From: UBA1351 sp963677625 | Lineage (GTDB): Bacteria > Bacillota > Clostridia > Lachnospirales > Vallitaleaceae | Direction of reading: 5' to 3' | DNA: 64,000 bases | Assembly: GCA_963677625.2 (NCBI GenBank) | Contig: CAXXSW010000002.1 | Span: 842,418-906,417 of the forward strand | Part shown: positions 14,897-23,754 of the stretch, one piece after another | How positions within the stretch are numbered: the first letter of the stretch is position 1 | Layout of the letters: each line of letters opens with the position of its first letter | Made by a program: the position numbers and the translations under genes | The notes under the pieces: generated by a model | Told to the model about the DNA's origin: nothing | Databases searched by the model: none | What the model saw: the letters and a program-made list of their open reading frames with translations, nothing else

Positions 14897-14934
14897 CATG
14901 ACCTGAGTCACTAGGCCGCATGACCTAGGTCATG
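14897..14934. promoter_or_regulatory. Two operator palindromes 22 bp apart, Crp/Fnr-like geometry
   Basis: CATGACCTAGGTCATG (14919-14934) is a perfect 16-bp palindrome. An imperfect copy, CATGACCTGAGTCAC, starts 22 bp upstream at 14897, so both lie on nearly the same face of the helix. Their centres fall about 60 and 82 bp upstream of the predicted start of the next promoter, the class I activator position typical of Crp/Fnr-family proteins. The regulator is not identified. Confidence 0.55.
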
Positions 14935-14950
14935 AAAAAACCCAGGACTA

Positions 14951-14979
14951 TTGACTTATGTAGTGTCTGCAAGTAGAAT
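14951..14979 (+). promoter_or_regulatory. Promoter of the orphan small-RNA locus
   Basis: TTGACT, a 17-bp spacer and TAGAAT; predicted start near 14986. No coding region with a ribosome site lies between it and the terminator-like hairpin at 15067-15095. Confidence 0.6.
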
Positions 14980-14985
14980 AGTCTC

Positions 14986-15095
14986 ATAAAGATAACCGAT
15001 GAGGTAATAATTAATAAGTAAGACTCGTGTACAAAAAGGATGAGAGCTAGAGTACGAGAGGATATAAATAACGTCTGGGGAGGCGTTATTTCTTT
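14986..15095 (+). ncRNA. Candidate small RNA, unknown family
   Basis: A transcript of about 110 nt is bounded by a good promoter (14951-14979) and a hairpin of 10 bp (AATAACGTCT / AGGCGTTATT, GGGG loop, short U-rich tail). Internal pairing is possible between CTCG-TAC (around 15024-15031) and GTACGAG (15052-15058). No coding potential is convincing: the only sizeable ORF reads through the terminator and lacks a spaced ribosome site. I do not recognise a known RNA family or riboswitch consensus. It may be a regulated small RNA or an attenuated leader of mfd. Confidence 0.45.
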
Positions 15096-15125
15096 GTGGA
15101 GAAAAATGATGTGGTTAAGCTTTTA

Positions 15126-15154
15126 TTCTTAAATGTCATATTCTATGTTATACT
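15126..15154 (+). promoter_or_regulatory. Possible promoter of mfd
   Basis: TTCTTA, a 17-bp spacer and TATACT. The leader of about 70 nt contains a hairpin (GCAAAATC / GATTTTTGC, 15176-15195). Confidence 0.4.
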
Positions 15155-15233
15155 AATATTAACATATGCAGAGAAGCAAAATCTTTGATTTTTGCGAAAT
15201 TCGTGCGCCTAAAAATAATATTGAGGTATATAT

Positions 15234-18200
15234 ATGAACGGTCTGATTAAACCACTAGAGAATTTGGAAGTCTTTCATTTGGCAAAAAAGCATCTTGAAT
15301 ATCAAAAATCCAATATAAACATATCAGGAATAACTGAATCCATGGTGAGTCACATTATTTATGGTCTGTTAAAAGAAGAGAATAAGGTCATTGTGACCCC
15401 AACTGAAAGAATGGCAAAAGAAATTGTTCATGATTTGAAATTTTTTCAGGGAGATAATGTCTTGTTTTACCCTGCAAAAGACTTGATTTTTTATAGCGCT
15501 GATGTTCATAGTAATGATATTACAAGAGAACGGATGGAAGTGTTTGACAAGATACTAAAAGGCGAGAAAGTAACCTTGGTTATGTGTGTTGAAGCACTTG
15601 TGGACCCTTTAATCCCTAGGCCGGTAATGGAAGCCCATTTTCTTGATCTAAAGTCAGGGGATGAACTGTTTTTAAAAGCATTTACTAAGAAATTGGTTTA
15701 TATGGGTTATGAAAGAGTGGACTTGGTTGAGAGTCCCGGACAGTTTGCTATACGAGGTGGCCTAGTTGATATTTTTGGCGTTAATCTTGACCATATTATC
15801 CGTATTGAATTATGGGGAGATGAAATTGACTCTATTCGATTGGTAAATAGAGAGACTCAACGTTCCATTAAAATGGTTGAAGAGGTTCAGATTTTACCTG
15901 CGAGAGAAATTGTCGTTAATGAAGAACGAATTAAGATAGCACTTAAAAACATTAAAAAGGATTATGATAAACTATACAAACAGCTAAAGGCAGCCGATGA
16001 ACTGGATGCAGCAAGAGAGTTGACAAGAACCAAAGATGAATTGGTCGATAAAGTAGAAAGTTTTGGGAATTTCAATGGTATAGAATCAAATATATATTAC
16101 TACTATGAACAAACAGCAAATATCTTTGATTATTTTGATGATTTAAAGTTGGTCTTGGTGGAGCCGGTTCATGTAAAAGATCGTATTAAAGGCATGGAAC
16201 ATGAATATACTGATTCTATGCAATCGAGGTTAGAAAAAGGCTTTCTTCTTCCCAAGCAAACAGAAATGGCTAGAAGGTTCAATCACATACTTGATGAAAT
16301 CGGTTCATATCAGACGATTATGGTCAGTGCCTTGTATTCACCAAAGAAAGTTTTACCTTATGAAGAGAATCTCCAATTTAATGTGAAAAGTATTAATGTA
16401 TATCACCATAATTTTGACCTTATGGTTAAAGATATGAATTATTATATAAGCAGAGATTATCAAATTGTTCTTCTAACTGCTTCAACTACACGTGCAAAAC
16501 GATTACGAGACCTTTTGCATGAACATGAGGTGAACTGTTATTTGATGACTTCATTTGAGGAAGAACCAAGAAATGGATCAATTGGTATTGCTTACGGGAA
16601 TATCCATAAGGGTTTTGAATATGGGGATATACGTTTTGTCATTATGGCTGAAACAGACATGGTGGGAACTAAGAAAAAGCGGGTTAAGAAAAAGCGCTTT
16701 GATGGTGGAAAGAAAATCGACCACTTTACACAATTAAAAGTTGGAGACTATATCGTACATGAACACCATGGAGTCGGCGTGTTTAGAGGTGTGGAAACGA
16801 TTGAAATCGATAATATCAGTAAGGATTTTATTAAAATTGATTATAGGGATAACGGTAGTTTGTTTATTTCAACTAATCAGTTAGGTTCAATACAAAAATA
16901 CATCGGAGCAGAAGGGAAAGCGCCAAAGCTTAATAAACTGGGTAACCAGGAATGGAAGAAAACTAAGGCGAAGGTTAAGGGAGCAGTTGAGGAGTTAGCT
17001 ACAGAGCTAATTGAATTATATGCGAAAAGAGAACAGACAAGGGGTCATGTTTATGCTATGGATTCAGACTGGCAGAATGAGTTTGAAGAGATGTTCCCCT
17101 ATGATGAAACAGATGACCAGTTAAATGCCATTAAAGACACTAAGAAGGATATGGAATCAACCAAGGTTATGGACCGTTTAGTGTGTGGAGACGTTGGATA
17201 TGGTAAGACAGAAGTTGCTATACGAGCTGCTTTCAAGGCTGTACAGGATAATAAGCAGGTGGTTTATTTGGTTCCGACAACAATTCTTGCCCAGCAGCAT
17301 TATAATAATTTTGTCCAAAGAATGAAGGATTTTCCTGTTCGGGTAGATATGATGAGCAGGTTTCGGTCAAAAAAAGAACAGAAGCAGACCTTAGAAGATT
17401 TGAAAAAGGGTTTGGTAGATATTGTTATAGGTACCCATCGTTTAATCTCCAATGATGTAAAATTTAAGGATCTAGGTCTACTTATTGTCGATGAGGAACA
17501 GCGTTTTGGTGTTGCGCATAAGGAAAAAATTAAGCAGATGAAAGAAAATATTGATGTTTTGACATTAACTGCAACTCCAATTCCTAGAACTCTTCACATG
17601 AGTATGATTGGGATACGGGATATGAGTATACTTGAAGAACCGCCAGAAGAAAGGCAGCCTATTCAGACCTATGTCTTGGAACACAATGATGAATTAATTA
17701 AAGATGCAATCTATAGGGAATTATCCAGAGAAGGTCAGGTTTACTATGTTTATAACCGAGTTAAGGATATAGATGAGGTTACCTTGAAGATAAGTAACAT
17801 GGTTCCTGATGCGAGGGTTGCATATGCCCATGGTCAAATGAGTGAGCGTGAATTGGAAGATATCATGGTGGACTTTATTAACGGTGATATTGATGTTTTG
17901 GTAGCAACAACAATTATTGAGACAGGACTTGATATATCCAATGTAAATACTATTATTATTCAGAATGCAGATCATATGGGACTGTCTCAGTTATATCAAC
18001 TTAGAGGGCGTGTAGGTAGATCTTCAAGATTGGCCTATGCCTATCTAACTTATAAGCGGGATAAAGTCTTGAAAGAAATAGCAGAAAAAAGATTAAAGGC
18101 TATTAAGGAATTTACTGAATTTGGTTCCGGATTTAGGATTGCCATGCGGGACCTGGAAATTAGAGGAGCAGGTAATATCCTAGGGAAAAGTCAGCATGGA

Positions 18201-18743
18201 CATATGGATGCCGTTGGATATGAACTGTATTGTAAGATGCTGGAAACGGCAGTGAATACCAACAAAGGTATTTCTGTAGCAGAAATGACAGAGACAAATA
18301 TAGACATATCTGTTGACGCCTTTATTCCTGAACGTTATATCAGTGATGAAGTTCAGAAAATTAGTTCATACAAAAAGATTGCCTCCATTGGAACAGAACA
18401 AGATAAGGAGGATATGTTGGATGAACTCCTTGACCGTTATGGTGAACCACCAAAATCTGTAGTTAATTTAATTGAAATCGCTTATATAAAGGCATTAGCA
18501 GGAGAAATAGGCGTTACTTCTATTGAGGAAAAAGGCGGCTCTCTTGTTTTTGATATGAGACAGGATGCCCCTATTGACCCAATAAAAATACCTGATATGA
18601 TTAAAAAGGATAGTAGGAGACGCCGGTTTACCATAAATGAACGACCCTATTTTACGCTTATTCTTAATAAAAAAGACAAGGTAGATCAATTGACTTTTAT
18701 TAAATCTTTGTTACAGGATATAAAAGAATTGAAGATTGAATAA
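15234..18743 (+). CDS. mfd: Transcription-repair coupling factor
   Basis: Mfd displaces RNA polymerase stalled at DNA lesions and recruits UvrA. The 1169-residue protein shows a UvrB-like N-terminal region (about 1-350), the RNA-polymerase-interacting domain beginning GDYIVHEHHGVGVFRG (about 500-570), and the RecG-like motor. The motor has the P-loop GDVGYGKTEVA (about 650-660), the DEEQRFG box (about 755), TATPIPRTLHMS, and motif VI QLRGRVGRSSR (about 925). A C-terminal TRCF domain follows. Length and domain order are normal. The ribosome site (TTGAGG) before ATG 15234 is modest. It appears to be transcribed with the foldase lipoprotein downstream. Confidence 0.96.
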   Translation: MNGLIKPLENLEVFHLAKKHLEYQKSNINISGITESMVSHIIYGLLKEENKVIVTPTERMAKEIVHDLKFFQGDNVLFYPAKDLIFYSADVHSNDITRERMEVFDKILKGEKVTLVMCVEALVDPLIPRPVMEAHFLDLKSGDELFLKAFTKKLVYMGYERVDLVESPGQFAIRGGLVDIFGVNLDHIIRIELWGDEIDSIRLVNRETQRSIKMVEEVQILPAREIVVNEERIKIALKNIKKDYDKLYKQLKAADELDAARELTRTKDELVDKVESFGNFNGIESNIYYYYEQTANIFDYFDDLKLVLVEPVHVKDRIKGMEHEYTDSMQSRLEKGFLLPKQTEMARRFNHILDEIGSYQTIMVSALYSPKKVLPYEENLQFNVKSINVYHHNFDLMVKDMNYYISRDYQIVLLTASTTRAKRLRDLLHEHEVNCYLMTSFEEEPRNGSIGIAYGNIHKGFEYGDIRFVIMAETDMVGTKKKRVKKKRFDGGKKIDHFTQLKVGDYIVHEHHGVGVFRGVETIEIDNISKDFIKIDYRDNGSLFISTNQLGSIQKYIGAEGKAPKLNKLGNQEWKKTKAKVKGAVEELATELIELYAKREQTRGHVYAMDSDWQNEFEEMFPYDETDDQLNAIKDTKKDMESTKVMDRLVCGDVGYGKTEVAIRAAFKAVQDNKQVVYLVPTTILAQQHYNNFVQRMKDFPVRVDMMSRFRSKKEQKQTLEDLKKGLVDIVIGTHRLISNDVKFKDLGLLIVDEEQRFGVAHKEKIKQMKENIDVLTLTATPIPRTLHMSMIGIRDMSILEEPPEERQPIQTYVLEHNDELIKDAIYRELSREGQVYYVYNRVKDIDEVTLKISNMVPDARVAYAHGQMSERELEDIMVDFINGDIDVLVATTIIETGLDISNVNTIIIQNADHMGLSQLYQLRGRVGRSSRLAYAYLTYKRDKVLKEIAEKRLKAIKEFTEFGSGFRIAMRDLEIRGAGNILGKSQHGHMDAVGYELYCKMLETAVNTNKGISVAEMTETNIDISVDAFIPERYISDEVQKISSYKKIASIGTEQDKEDMLDELLDRYGEPPKSVVNLIEIAYIKALAGEIGVTSIEEKGGSLVFDMRQDAPIDPIKIPDMIKKDSRRRRFTINERPYFTLILNKKDKVDQLTFIKSLLQDIKELKIE

Positions 18744-18801
18744 GTTGATAATATAATAAGGAAAGAGGGATAGAAGGACAAGTGTTAGAATGGAGCTTAA
18801 A

Positions 18802-19953
18802 ATGAACTTGGGGATCTTGAATTGTGAAAAATTCCATAAGTTTATCTTTATGATTTTAATGCTGCTACTAGTTAGCAGCTTTTTCGGGTGTAGCCAAAAT
18901 CAGCCAGCTACGGAAGAGGTTAATGAAGACCAGACGCCTGATTATGTTATAAAGGTGGATGATAATTATATTGACCGTTCTGAACTTATGATTTATGTCT
19001 ATCAGGTCGGTAAAGAGTTCATTGAAATTGGTGGAGAAAATGTATGGGAATTTGAAGATTTTAGTGGTGGTAAAAGTGCCGTGCAGGTAGCAAAAGACGC
19101 CGTTATAGAAAATGTAGTGAGAATTAAGGTCCTGAAGAAAAAAAGTCAGGAGTTGGATATAGAGCTAAATGAGGATGAGCTTGTGCTTGTTGGACAAGAA
19201 GCGACTGCCTTTTTTGATGAAGTGGAAGCCTCGTTTATTGATACTTATGATATTACATTTAAGGATGTTCAAAGAGTCTTTCAGGAATTTGCAATTGCAG
19301 GTAAGGTTCTGACTCAAACAACACAGGAGTTTGTACCGGAAAATGAAACGATTATCATGAACAAAATGCTTGAAAATGAAGAATATGCAAGGCTAAAGGG
19401 TGTTGATACAGGCCTGCTATTGACAGAGCTTAAGGTAGACCATATTTTACTTATAACAAGAGAAAAGAATCAAAGCGGTGAGTATGTTACATTGACAGAA
19501 GATGAAAAAGCCAGTAAATTAGAACAGATTAAGAAGATCCGAAAGCAGGCCCTTGAAGGAGTCGATTTTACTAAATTGAGAGACTTGTATTCGGAAGAAA
19601 CATTTCCAAATGAACAAGATAGTGAGGGCGCTTATGAATTTTCTATGGCATTGTTACCTGAGGAATTCGAGTCAGCTCTTAAAGGTCTTAAGGTTGGTCA
19701 AGTCAGCGATATTGTTGAGACTGAGCTTGGTTATCATCTTTTTAAAGTAGAGTCAATTGTACAACCTAGTGATGAAGAAATTTTGAATTTTGAATCTAAT
19801 TTTGAAAGTTATGAGAAGAAAGTTCACGATAATGCACTTATGACCTTAAAACAAGAAGCCTTCAACCGCTTGTATGAAGAATGGAAGAAGCAGGTGGATG
19901 TATCAGTAAATCGTGACGTTTGGGAAGCCATTAGTTTTACGGAAGATTTTTAA
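18802..19953 (+). CDS. PpiC/parvulin-type peptidyl-prolyl isomerase lipoprotein (PrsA/SurA-like)
   Basis: An extracytoplasmic foldase that assists secreted proteins. After a hydrophobic signal (about 12-30) comes a lipobox, VSSFFGC, so the mature protein is probably lipid-anchored at that Cys. A SurA-N-like chaperone region (about 45-200) precedes a parvulin domain (about 210-320) with VDHILLITR at its start, FTKLRDLYSEE in the middle and VSDIVETELGYHLFKV at its end. ATG 18802 is chosen because GGAG lies 6 nt upstream; ATG 18790 would overlap that site. It lies 58 bp after mfd, a common arrangement in clostridia. Confidence 0.9.
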   Translation: MNLGILNCEKFHKFIFMILMLLLVSSFFGCSQNQPATEEVNEDQTPDYVIKVDDNYIDRSELMIYVYQVGKEFIEIGGENVWEFEDFSGGKSAVQVAKDAVIENVVRIKVLKKKSQELDIELNEDELVLVGQEATAFFDEVEASFIDTYDITFKDVQRVFQEFAIAGKVLTQTTQEFVPENETIIMNKMLENEEYARLKGVDTGLLLTELKVDHILLITREKNQSGEYVTLTEDEKASKLEQIKKIRKQALEGVDFTKLRDLYSEETFPNEQDSEGAYEFSMALLPEEFESALKGLKVGQVSDIVETELGYHLFKVESIVQPSDEEILNFESNFESYEKKVHDNALMTLKQEAFNRLYEEWKKQVDVSVNRDVWEAISFTEDF

Positions 19954-19978
19954 TTTCCAAAAGAAAGTAGTCGATAGT

Positions 19979-20977
19979 ATGTTAAAAAAACTAAAAAGAA
20001 AAATTGTTCTTAGCGAAAATGCAAGACTTTTTGATACGAGAGAGTATCTTTTGAAGACTTTCATAGCTGTCCTTATAGGTGCTTATATTGGTTCTGTCAA
20101 TGATTATGTCAGTAAAGATATGATTTCACTCCTATTTGGTATGATGCTAACGTTAGAACCAGTTAATATGGCAGGTATACGCAGTGGTTTGTCCCAGATT
20201 GAAGCCACTATCATAGGCGCTCTTGTAACTTCGATTGTTGTTCTTGTTCTTGGCGGTTATGGTGTCTTAACAACGGCTCTTGCTATTACGGTAACCCTAT
20301 ATGTGTGTATGGTCATCAACTGGCGTGAATTGATGGTTGTGGCTGTTTTTACATCCATATATATGACCCAGTATGTTCAACTTAATGTTATGGGTGATGC
20401 CAGTAGCTTTGAAACTATAAAGTTACGTTTGGTAGCGCTTGGTACAGGCGTTTTAATTGCTTTCTCAGTTAATTTTCTGTTTTCTTTAATTGGATATCGC
20501 CGTATGGTTAATAAAAGAATATATTATATATCTAAGGAATTATATGAGTCGTCAGAAGCTATCAGAGGGGCGTTGGAAGAAAAGGATACCTTAAAAATTG
20601 GAGCTATTATGGATACTCTTCCTAGCCTTTTTAATAATATTGATTGGATTACAGGAACTCTCGCCGATGTAAAAAAAGACCAGCAAGGTCTTAAAATCGT
20701 TTACAGGCATTTTGATGTAGATAAGTTTATGGATTATTCACTAGCCCTTAGGGGTGTTACGCATGTGACTTATGACCTCTGTCATCGAATTAGCTTAGAT
20801 CCTGACCAATTTTTAAAAGAGCCTTTTATTCAAGCTTATGAAGAAAGACTAACGCATTTTAATCTAGTAAAAGAAGCTTTTAATAGTGACCAAGAGATTC
20901 CCAAAGCAAATTGGAAAGAAGTTGAGTTACCTTGGCTGAATCATTTTTCTAAAGCCTTGGAGCAACTCAATTTATAA
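19979..20977 (+). CDS. FUSC/aromatic acid exporter-like membrane protein
   Basis: A 332-residue protein with an N-terminal bundle of about six membrane segments (about 25-185) and a C-terminal soluble helical half (about 190-332). The topology and motifs resemble the FUSC/ArAE (YgaE/UPF0421-like) family; MLTLEPVNMAGIRSG corresponds to the conserved loop after the second segment. Export of aromatic or small organic acids is the family suggestion, not shown here. ATG 19979 has a weak ribosome site and lies 25 bp after the foldase gene, so translational coupling in the mfd operon is plausible. Confidence 0.75.
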   Translation: MLKKLKRKIVLSENARLFDTREYLLKTFIAVLIGAYIGSVNDYVSKDMISLLFGMMLTLEPVNMAGIRSGLSQIEATIIGALVTSIVVLVLGGYGVLTTALAITVTLYVCMVINWRELMVVAVFTSIYMTQYVQLNVMGDASSFETIKLRLVALGTGVLIAFSVNFLFSLIGYRRMVNKRIYYISKELYESSEAIRGALEEKDTLKIGAIMDTLPSLFNNIDWITGTLADVKKDQQGLKIVYRHFDVDKFMDYSLALRGVTHVTYDLCHRISLDPDQFLKEPFIQAYEERLTHFNLVKEAFNSDQEIPKANWKEVELPWLNHFSKALEQLNL

Positions 20978-21087
20978 TATTCTTAAAAGACACTTAAAAG
21001 ACATATTTTGAACATGTTATCTACACAGAAGAGGGTTATCATAATACTTGTAAAAAATATATATTAGAATCCCCTCTCATTATAGCC

Positions 21088-21127
21088 AACAAAAAGGAGA
21101 AGCGTTCTTGTTTCTCTTTTTTGTTGC
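21088..21127 (+). terminator. Hairpin terminator downstream of the FUSC-like gene
   Basis: A 14-bp stem, AACAAAAAGGAGAA pairing with TTCTCTTTTTTGTT (one G-U pair), with the U-run inside the 3' arm. It lies 110 bp after the stop codon and may be bidirectional. Confidence 0.6.
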
Positions 21128-21258
21128 CCATTTATAGGTCAAATTTCATAAATTATTAAAAGCTTTGTGCGGTTTTATATTTAACATAGATATTGCATAA
21201 ACTTTTTTTATATGTCATACTGATTATGATTTGTCATAAAAATAAGAAAGGTGGAGCC

Positions 21259-21978
21259 ATGTACGACAACTATATTTTTGACCTTTATGGTACATTAATC
21301 GATATAAACACAGATGAAGATAAAGATGAGCTTTGGGAGAAAATGGCTTTATATTATAGTTTTAATGGTGCTATGTATGATTCCTTGGAATTAAAGCAAA
21401 AATACAAGAAATACACCAATAAGCTTATGGAGGTTTCAGGTAGTTCTGGAGAAGATGAAATTGATTTAGAAAATGTCTTCTACCAGTTGTTTAAGAAAAA
21501 GGGTGTTAAACTCAAGAAAAAAGCAGTAAGAGAAGCTGCCAGAACTTTTAGATTGCTTAGCCTCAACAAATTGGAAGTATATCCTTATGTAACCAAAGTT
21601 CTTGGTAAGCTCAAAGATGACGGTAAAAAGATTTATCTTCTTAGTAATGCACAAGCATGTTTTACGAATAATGAATTGGTTGGTTTAGGTCTTCATGATT
21701 TTTTTGACGAGATTTATATCAGCTCTGATATGGGTGTAAAAAAACCAAATAAACAGGCTTTTAAATCAGTTATCCAAGATAATAAGTTAGATAAAAAAAA
21801 GACAGTTATGATTGGTAATGATTATGCTACAGATATTGAAGGTGCAAATCGTGCAGGGATTGACAGTGTTATGATTAAGACAAATATTGTGAATAAATCA
21901 GCTAAGCCTGTTAAATCAACATATACTATCGAAACAGGTGATATTAGGGAAATCCTTAAACTAGAGAAGGAGTCATAA
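21259..21978 (+). CDS. HAD family hydrolase (YjjG/YfnB-like)
   Basis: A 239-residue cytoplasmic HAD-superfamily hydrolase of subfamily IA. Motif I is FDLYGTLID with the nucleophile Asp near residue 8; the usual second Asp (DxD) is replaced by Tyr, as in haloacid-dehalogenase-like members. Motif II is LLSNA (about 130), motif III the Lys of KKPNKQAF, and motif IV IGNDYATDIEGANRAG. Substrates are probably small phosphorylated or halogenated metabolites, unresolved. ATG 21259 follows AAAGGTGG; an upstream in-frame ATG (21193) would add a non-homologous hydrophobic extension. Its stop overlaps the next start (TAATG). Confidence 0.88.
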   Translation: MYDNYIFDLYGTLIDINTDEDKDELWEKMALYYSFNGAMYDSLELKQKYKKYTNKLMEVSGSSGEDEIDLENVFYQLFKKKGVKLKKKAVREAARTFRLLSLNKLEVYPYVTKVLGKLKDDGKKIYLLSNAQACFTNNELVGLGLHDFFDEIYISSDMGVKKPNKQAFKSVIQDNKLDKKKTVMIGNDYATDIEGANRAGIDSVMIKTNIVNKSAKPVKSTYTIETGDIREILKLEKES

Positions 21979-23075
21979 TGGGTGTTCAAGGTATAAAAAA
22001 GGACTTAGTAAAAGGCCTTCAAATTGGATTAACTGCTTTTGTGATTTGTTTTGGGGTTACTTTTTTGTTTGGGTTGATTCTTAATTTTGGATTTATGAAT
22101 GAGATTAATCGTTTTGTTAATGGCTCATTAAGTGAAAACCCACAACCGACTTTTAGCTCGCTACTCTTGGTTGTTGCGTCAATTCTCAATCTTTCAGTAT
22201 TCAATAGTGGTGGTCTGTTGGAAAATGGGGGATCTATGCATATAGGACTTCTAATCTTTATTATCTTGCCGGTATTAGCCTTTTGGATATCCAATCGGTC
22301 AAGGAATAAGACAGAAGATTTTGGTTTGTCTGATCTTATTGAGTATACAACATCAAGTATAGTCTTTTCACTTATTTTGTTTGCCTTTTCAAGCATCGCT
22401 AAAGGAAAATTATTAGGATTAACTATAAATTTTGTTCATGTGTCAAACTTATTCATGATGATAGTACTTCTTCTATGTGTTCAGTTTTTTATCGGCATGA
22501 ATTATAATAAAAACTTTAATCCAGGTATTAAAAGAACAAGATTTGTTGTTCGTTCCTTATTGATTATTGGCTTAAGTCTAGCTATCCTAGGTATGATTGC
22601 TGCTTTTATGAAATTAGGAGTTGGTTTTCTAGTTGGGCTGAGCTTAATTATTTTATTAGCGCCTACAGCGGCGGTCTATATCCTGTTTACCTTTATGGGA
22701 GCTTCAATTGAATTCAGTGATCAATTAATGACCATCTTTAACACATTTGGTGTTGATTTGAGTTTTACTGTACTACCCCTTCCTATAAGAATGCTGTTTA
22801 TCTTGATTTTCTTTGGATTAATTTTTTACAGTATCCTCAAACTGAAAAGGGATAGTTTTATTAAGAATATCATATTATTTGCTGGATCATTTAGTATTAT
22901 TTCATTTGTGCTAGCTTATATTACAAAAATGAATTTAGGCTTTGTCAAAGGGTGGGTAGATGTTGAGTTTAAGATCAATGAGGTTTTTGCTCTCGCTATG
23001 CCAGCAGGTCTAGTTATCTTGGCAGGGGCTCTAGTCTTTTTGATTCGTCGATTAAGGAATGAGTTGACTGAATAA
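21978..23075 (+). CDS. Multi-pass membrane protein of unknown function
   Basis: A 365-residue integral membrane protein with about nine or ten hydrophobic segments and short loops. The only sizeable polar stretch is around residues 40-60 (NRFVNGSLSENPQPTF). I recognise no family. It is translationally coupled to the HAD hydrolase by a TAATG overlap, so the two may act together, for example in uptake or processing of a phosphorylated compound; this is speculation. A terminator follows 78 bp downstream. Composition is like its neighbours. Confidence 0.75.
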   Translation: MGVQGIKKDLVKGLQIGLTAFVICFGVTFLFGLILNFGFMNEINRFVNGSLSENPQPTFSSLLLVVASILNLSVFNSGGLLENGGSMHIGLLIFIILPVLAFWISNRSRNKTEDFGLSDLIEYTTSSIVFSLILFAFSSIAKGKLLGLTINFVHVSNLFMMIVLLLCVQFFIGMNYNKNFNPGIKRTRFVVRSLLIIGLSLAILGMIAAFMKLGVGFLVGLSLIILLAPTAAVYILFTFMGASIEFSDQLMTIFNTFGVDLSFTVLPLPIRMLFILIFFGLIFYSILKLKRDSFIKNIILFAGSFSIISFVLAYITKMNLGFVKGWVDVEFKINEVFALAMPAGLVILAGALVFLIRRLRNELTE

Positions 23076-23152
23076 GAATTAAAGGGAAAGCAATAAAAGT
23101 AATCTTTTTGATCTTATAGGAGCTTTAGAGGTCTAGACTAACTATACTGAAG

Positions 23153-23177
23153 TCCCGGCATATTAGCCGGGATTTTA
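23153..23177 (+). terminator. Intrinsic terminator after the HAD/membrane protein pair
   Basis: A 7-bp GC-rich stem (TCCCGGC / GCCGGGA) with a 6-nt loop, followed by TTTTAT. Confidence 0.85.
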
Positions 23178-23191
23178 TAATAATAGACAAT

Positions 23192-23218
23192 AAAAAAACC
23201 GTTTAATAAACGGTTTAA
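23192..23218 (-). terminator. Terminator of the NifU-domain gene
   Basis: Read on the minus strand, AAACCGTTT / AAACGGTTT form a 9-bp hairpin with a 3-nt loop followed by a run of T's, about 40 bp past the stop codon. Confidence 0.8.
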
Positions 23219-23254
23219 TCATTCGCTACATATAAGTATTAACTAAAGATCGAC

Positions 23255-23479
23255 TTAAAATGCTTGTATAACTTCAGTTACACCAGGTACTTGCTCAACT
23301 AATATAGTTTGAATGAAATTTTTAAGTGTCATAGTTGACATCGGACAACCACCACATGCACCTAAAAGTTTAAGTGAAACAACACCAAATTCATCAACAC
23401 TCATAAATTCCACGTCACCACCATCTCTTTGAAGAGCTGGTCTAACTTGTTCTAAAGCTTGTAATATTTTTTCTTCCAT
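23255..23479 (-). CDS. NifU C-terminal domain Fe-S scaffold protein
   Basis: A 74-residue protein equal to the isolated NifU C-terminal (Nfu) domain, which carries or transfers Fe-S clusters in the cytoplasm. Conserved signatures are RPALQRDGGDVEF (about 13-25) and the cluster-binding CxxC in GACGGCPMSTMTLK (about 40-53). It is a single-gene unit on the minus strand with its own terminator. The domain size is typical of stand-alone Nfu proteins in Firmicutes. It could also serve as a repair or carrier protein rather than a primary scaffold. Confidence 0.92.
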   Translation of the reverse strand: MEEKILQALEQVRPALQRDGGDVEFMSVDEFGVVSLKLLGACGGCPMSTMTLKNFIQTILVEQVPGVTEVIQAF

Positions 23480-23675
23480 TTCGAATAACTCCTTATCTAT
23501 TCATGTGTTAATTAAAGTATAATATACCCTAATTACTAGACTTGATTTGCAAGAGACAATCAAGTCATTCTTGTTTAATCATAATCAATTTCTACGTACA
23601 TATATAATAAAGGCAGAAAAGGAATTTGTCAATATATCCGAGTAAAAAACTCGGAATTGATTTTTGAAATATCTC

Positions 23676-23704
23676 TTGCTATTGATATACGCTTCCTGTA
23701 TAAT
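23676..23704 (+). promoter_or_regulatory. Promoter of the FAD oxidoreductase gene
   Basis: TTGCTA, a 17-bp spacer and a perfect TATAAT, about 50 bp upstream of the start codon. Confidence 0.6.
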
Positions 23705-23754
23705 TAAATAGTTTTGTGGTTTGAAGTGTTATGAGCTAGGGAAGGAGTTATGGA

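Noticed and set aside
15040..15132. 30-codon ORF inside the candidate small RNA
   Set aside because: Its ATG has GG directly adjacent rather than a spaced ribosome site, and the ORF runs through the terminator-like hairpin. Unlikely to be translated.
21193..21258. N-terminal hydrophobic extension of the HAD protein
   Set aside because: The earlier ATG gives a signal-like stretch, but it lacks a ribosome site and AAAGGTGG is ideally placed for ATG 21259.
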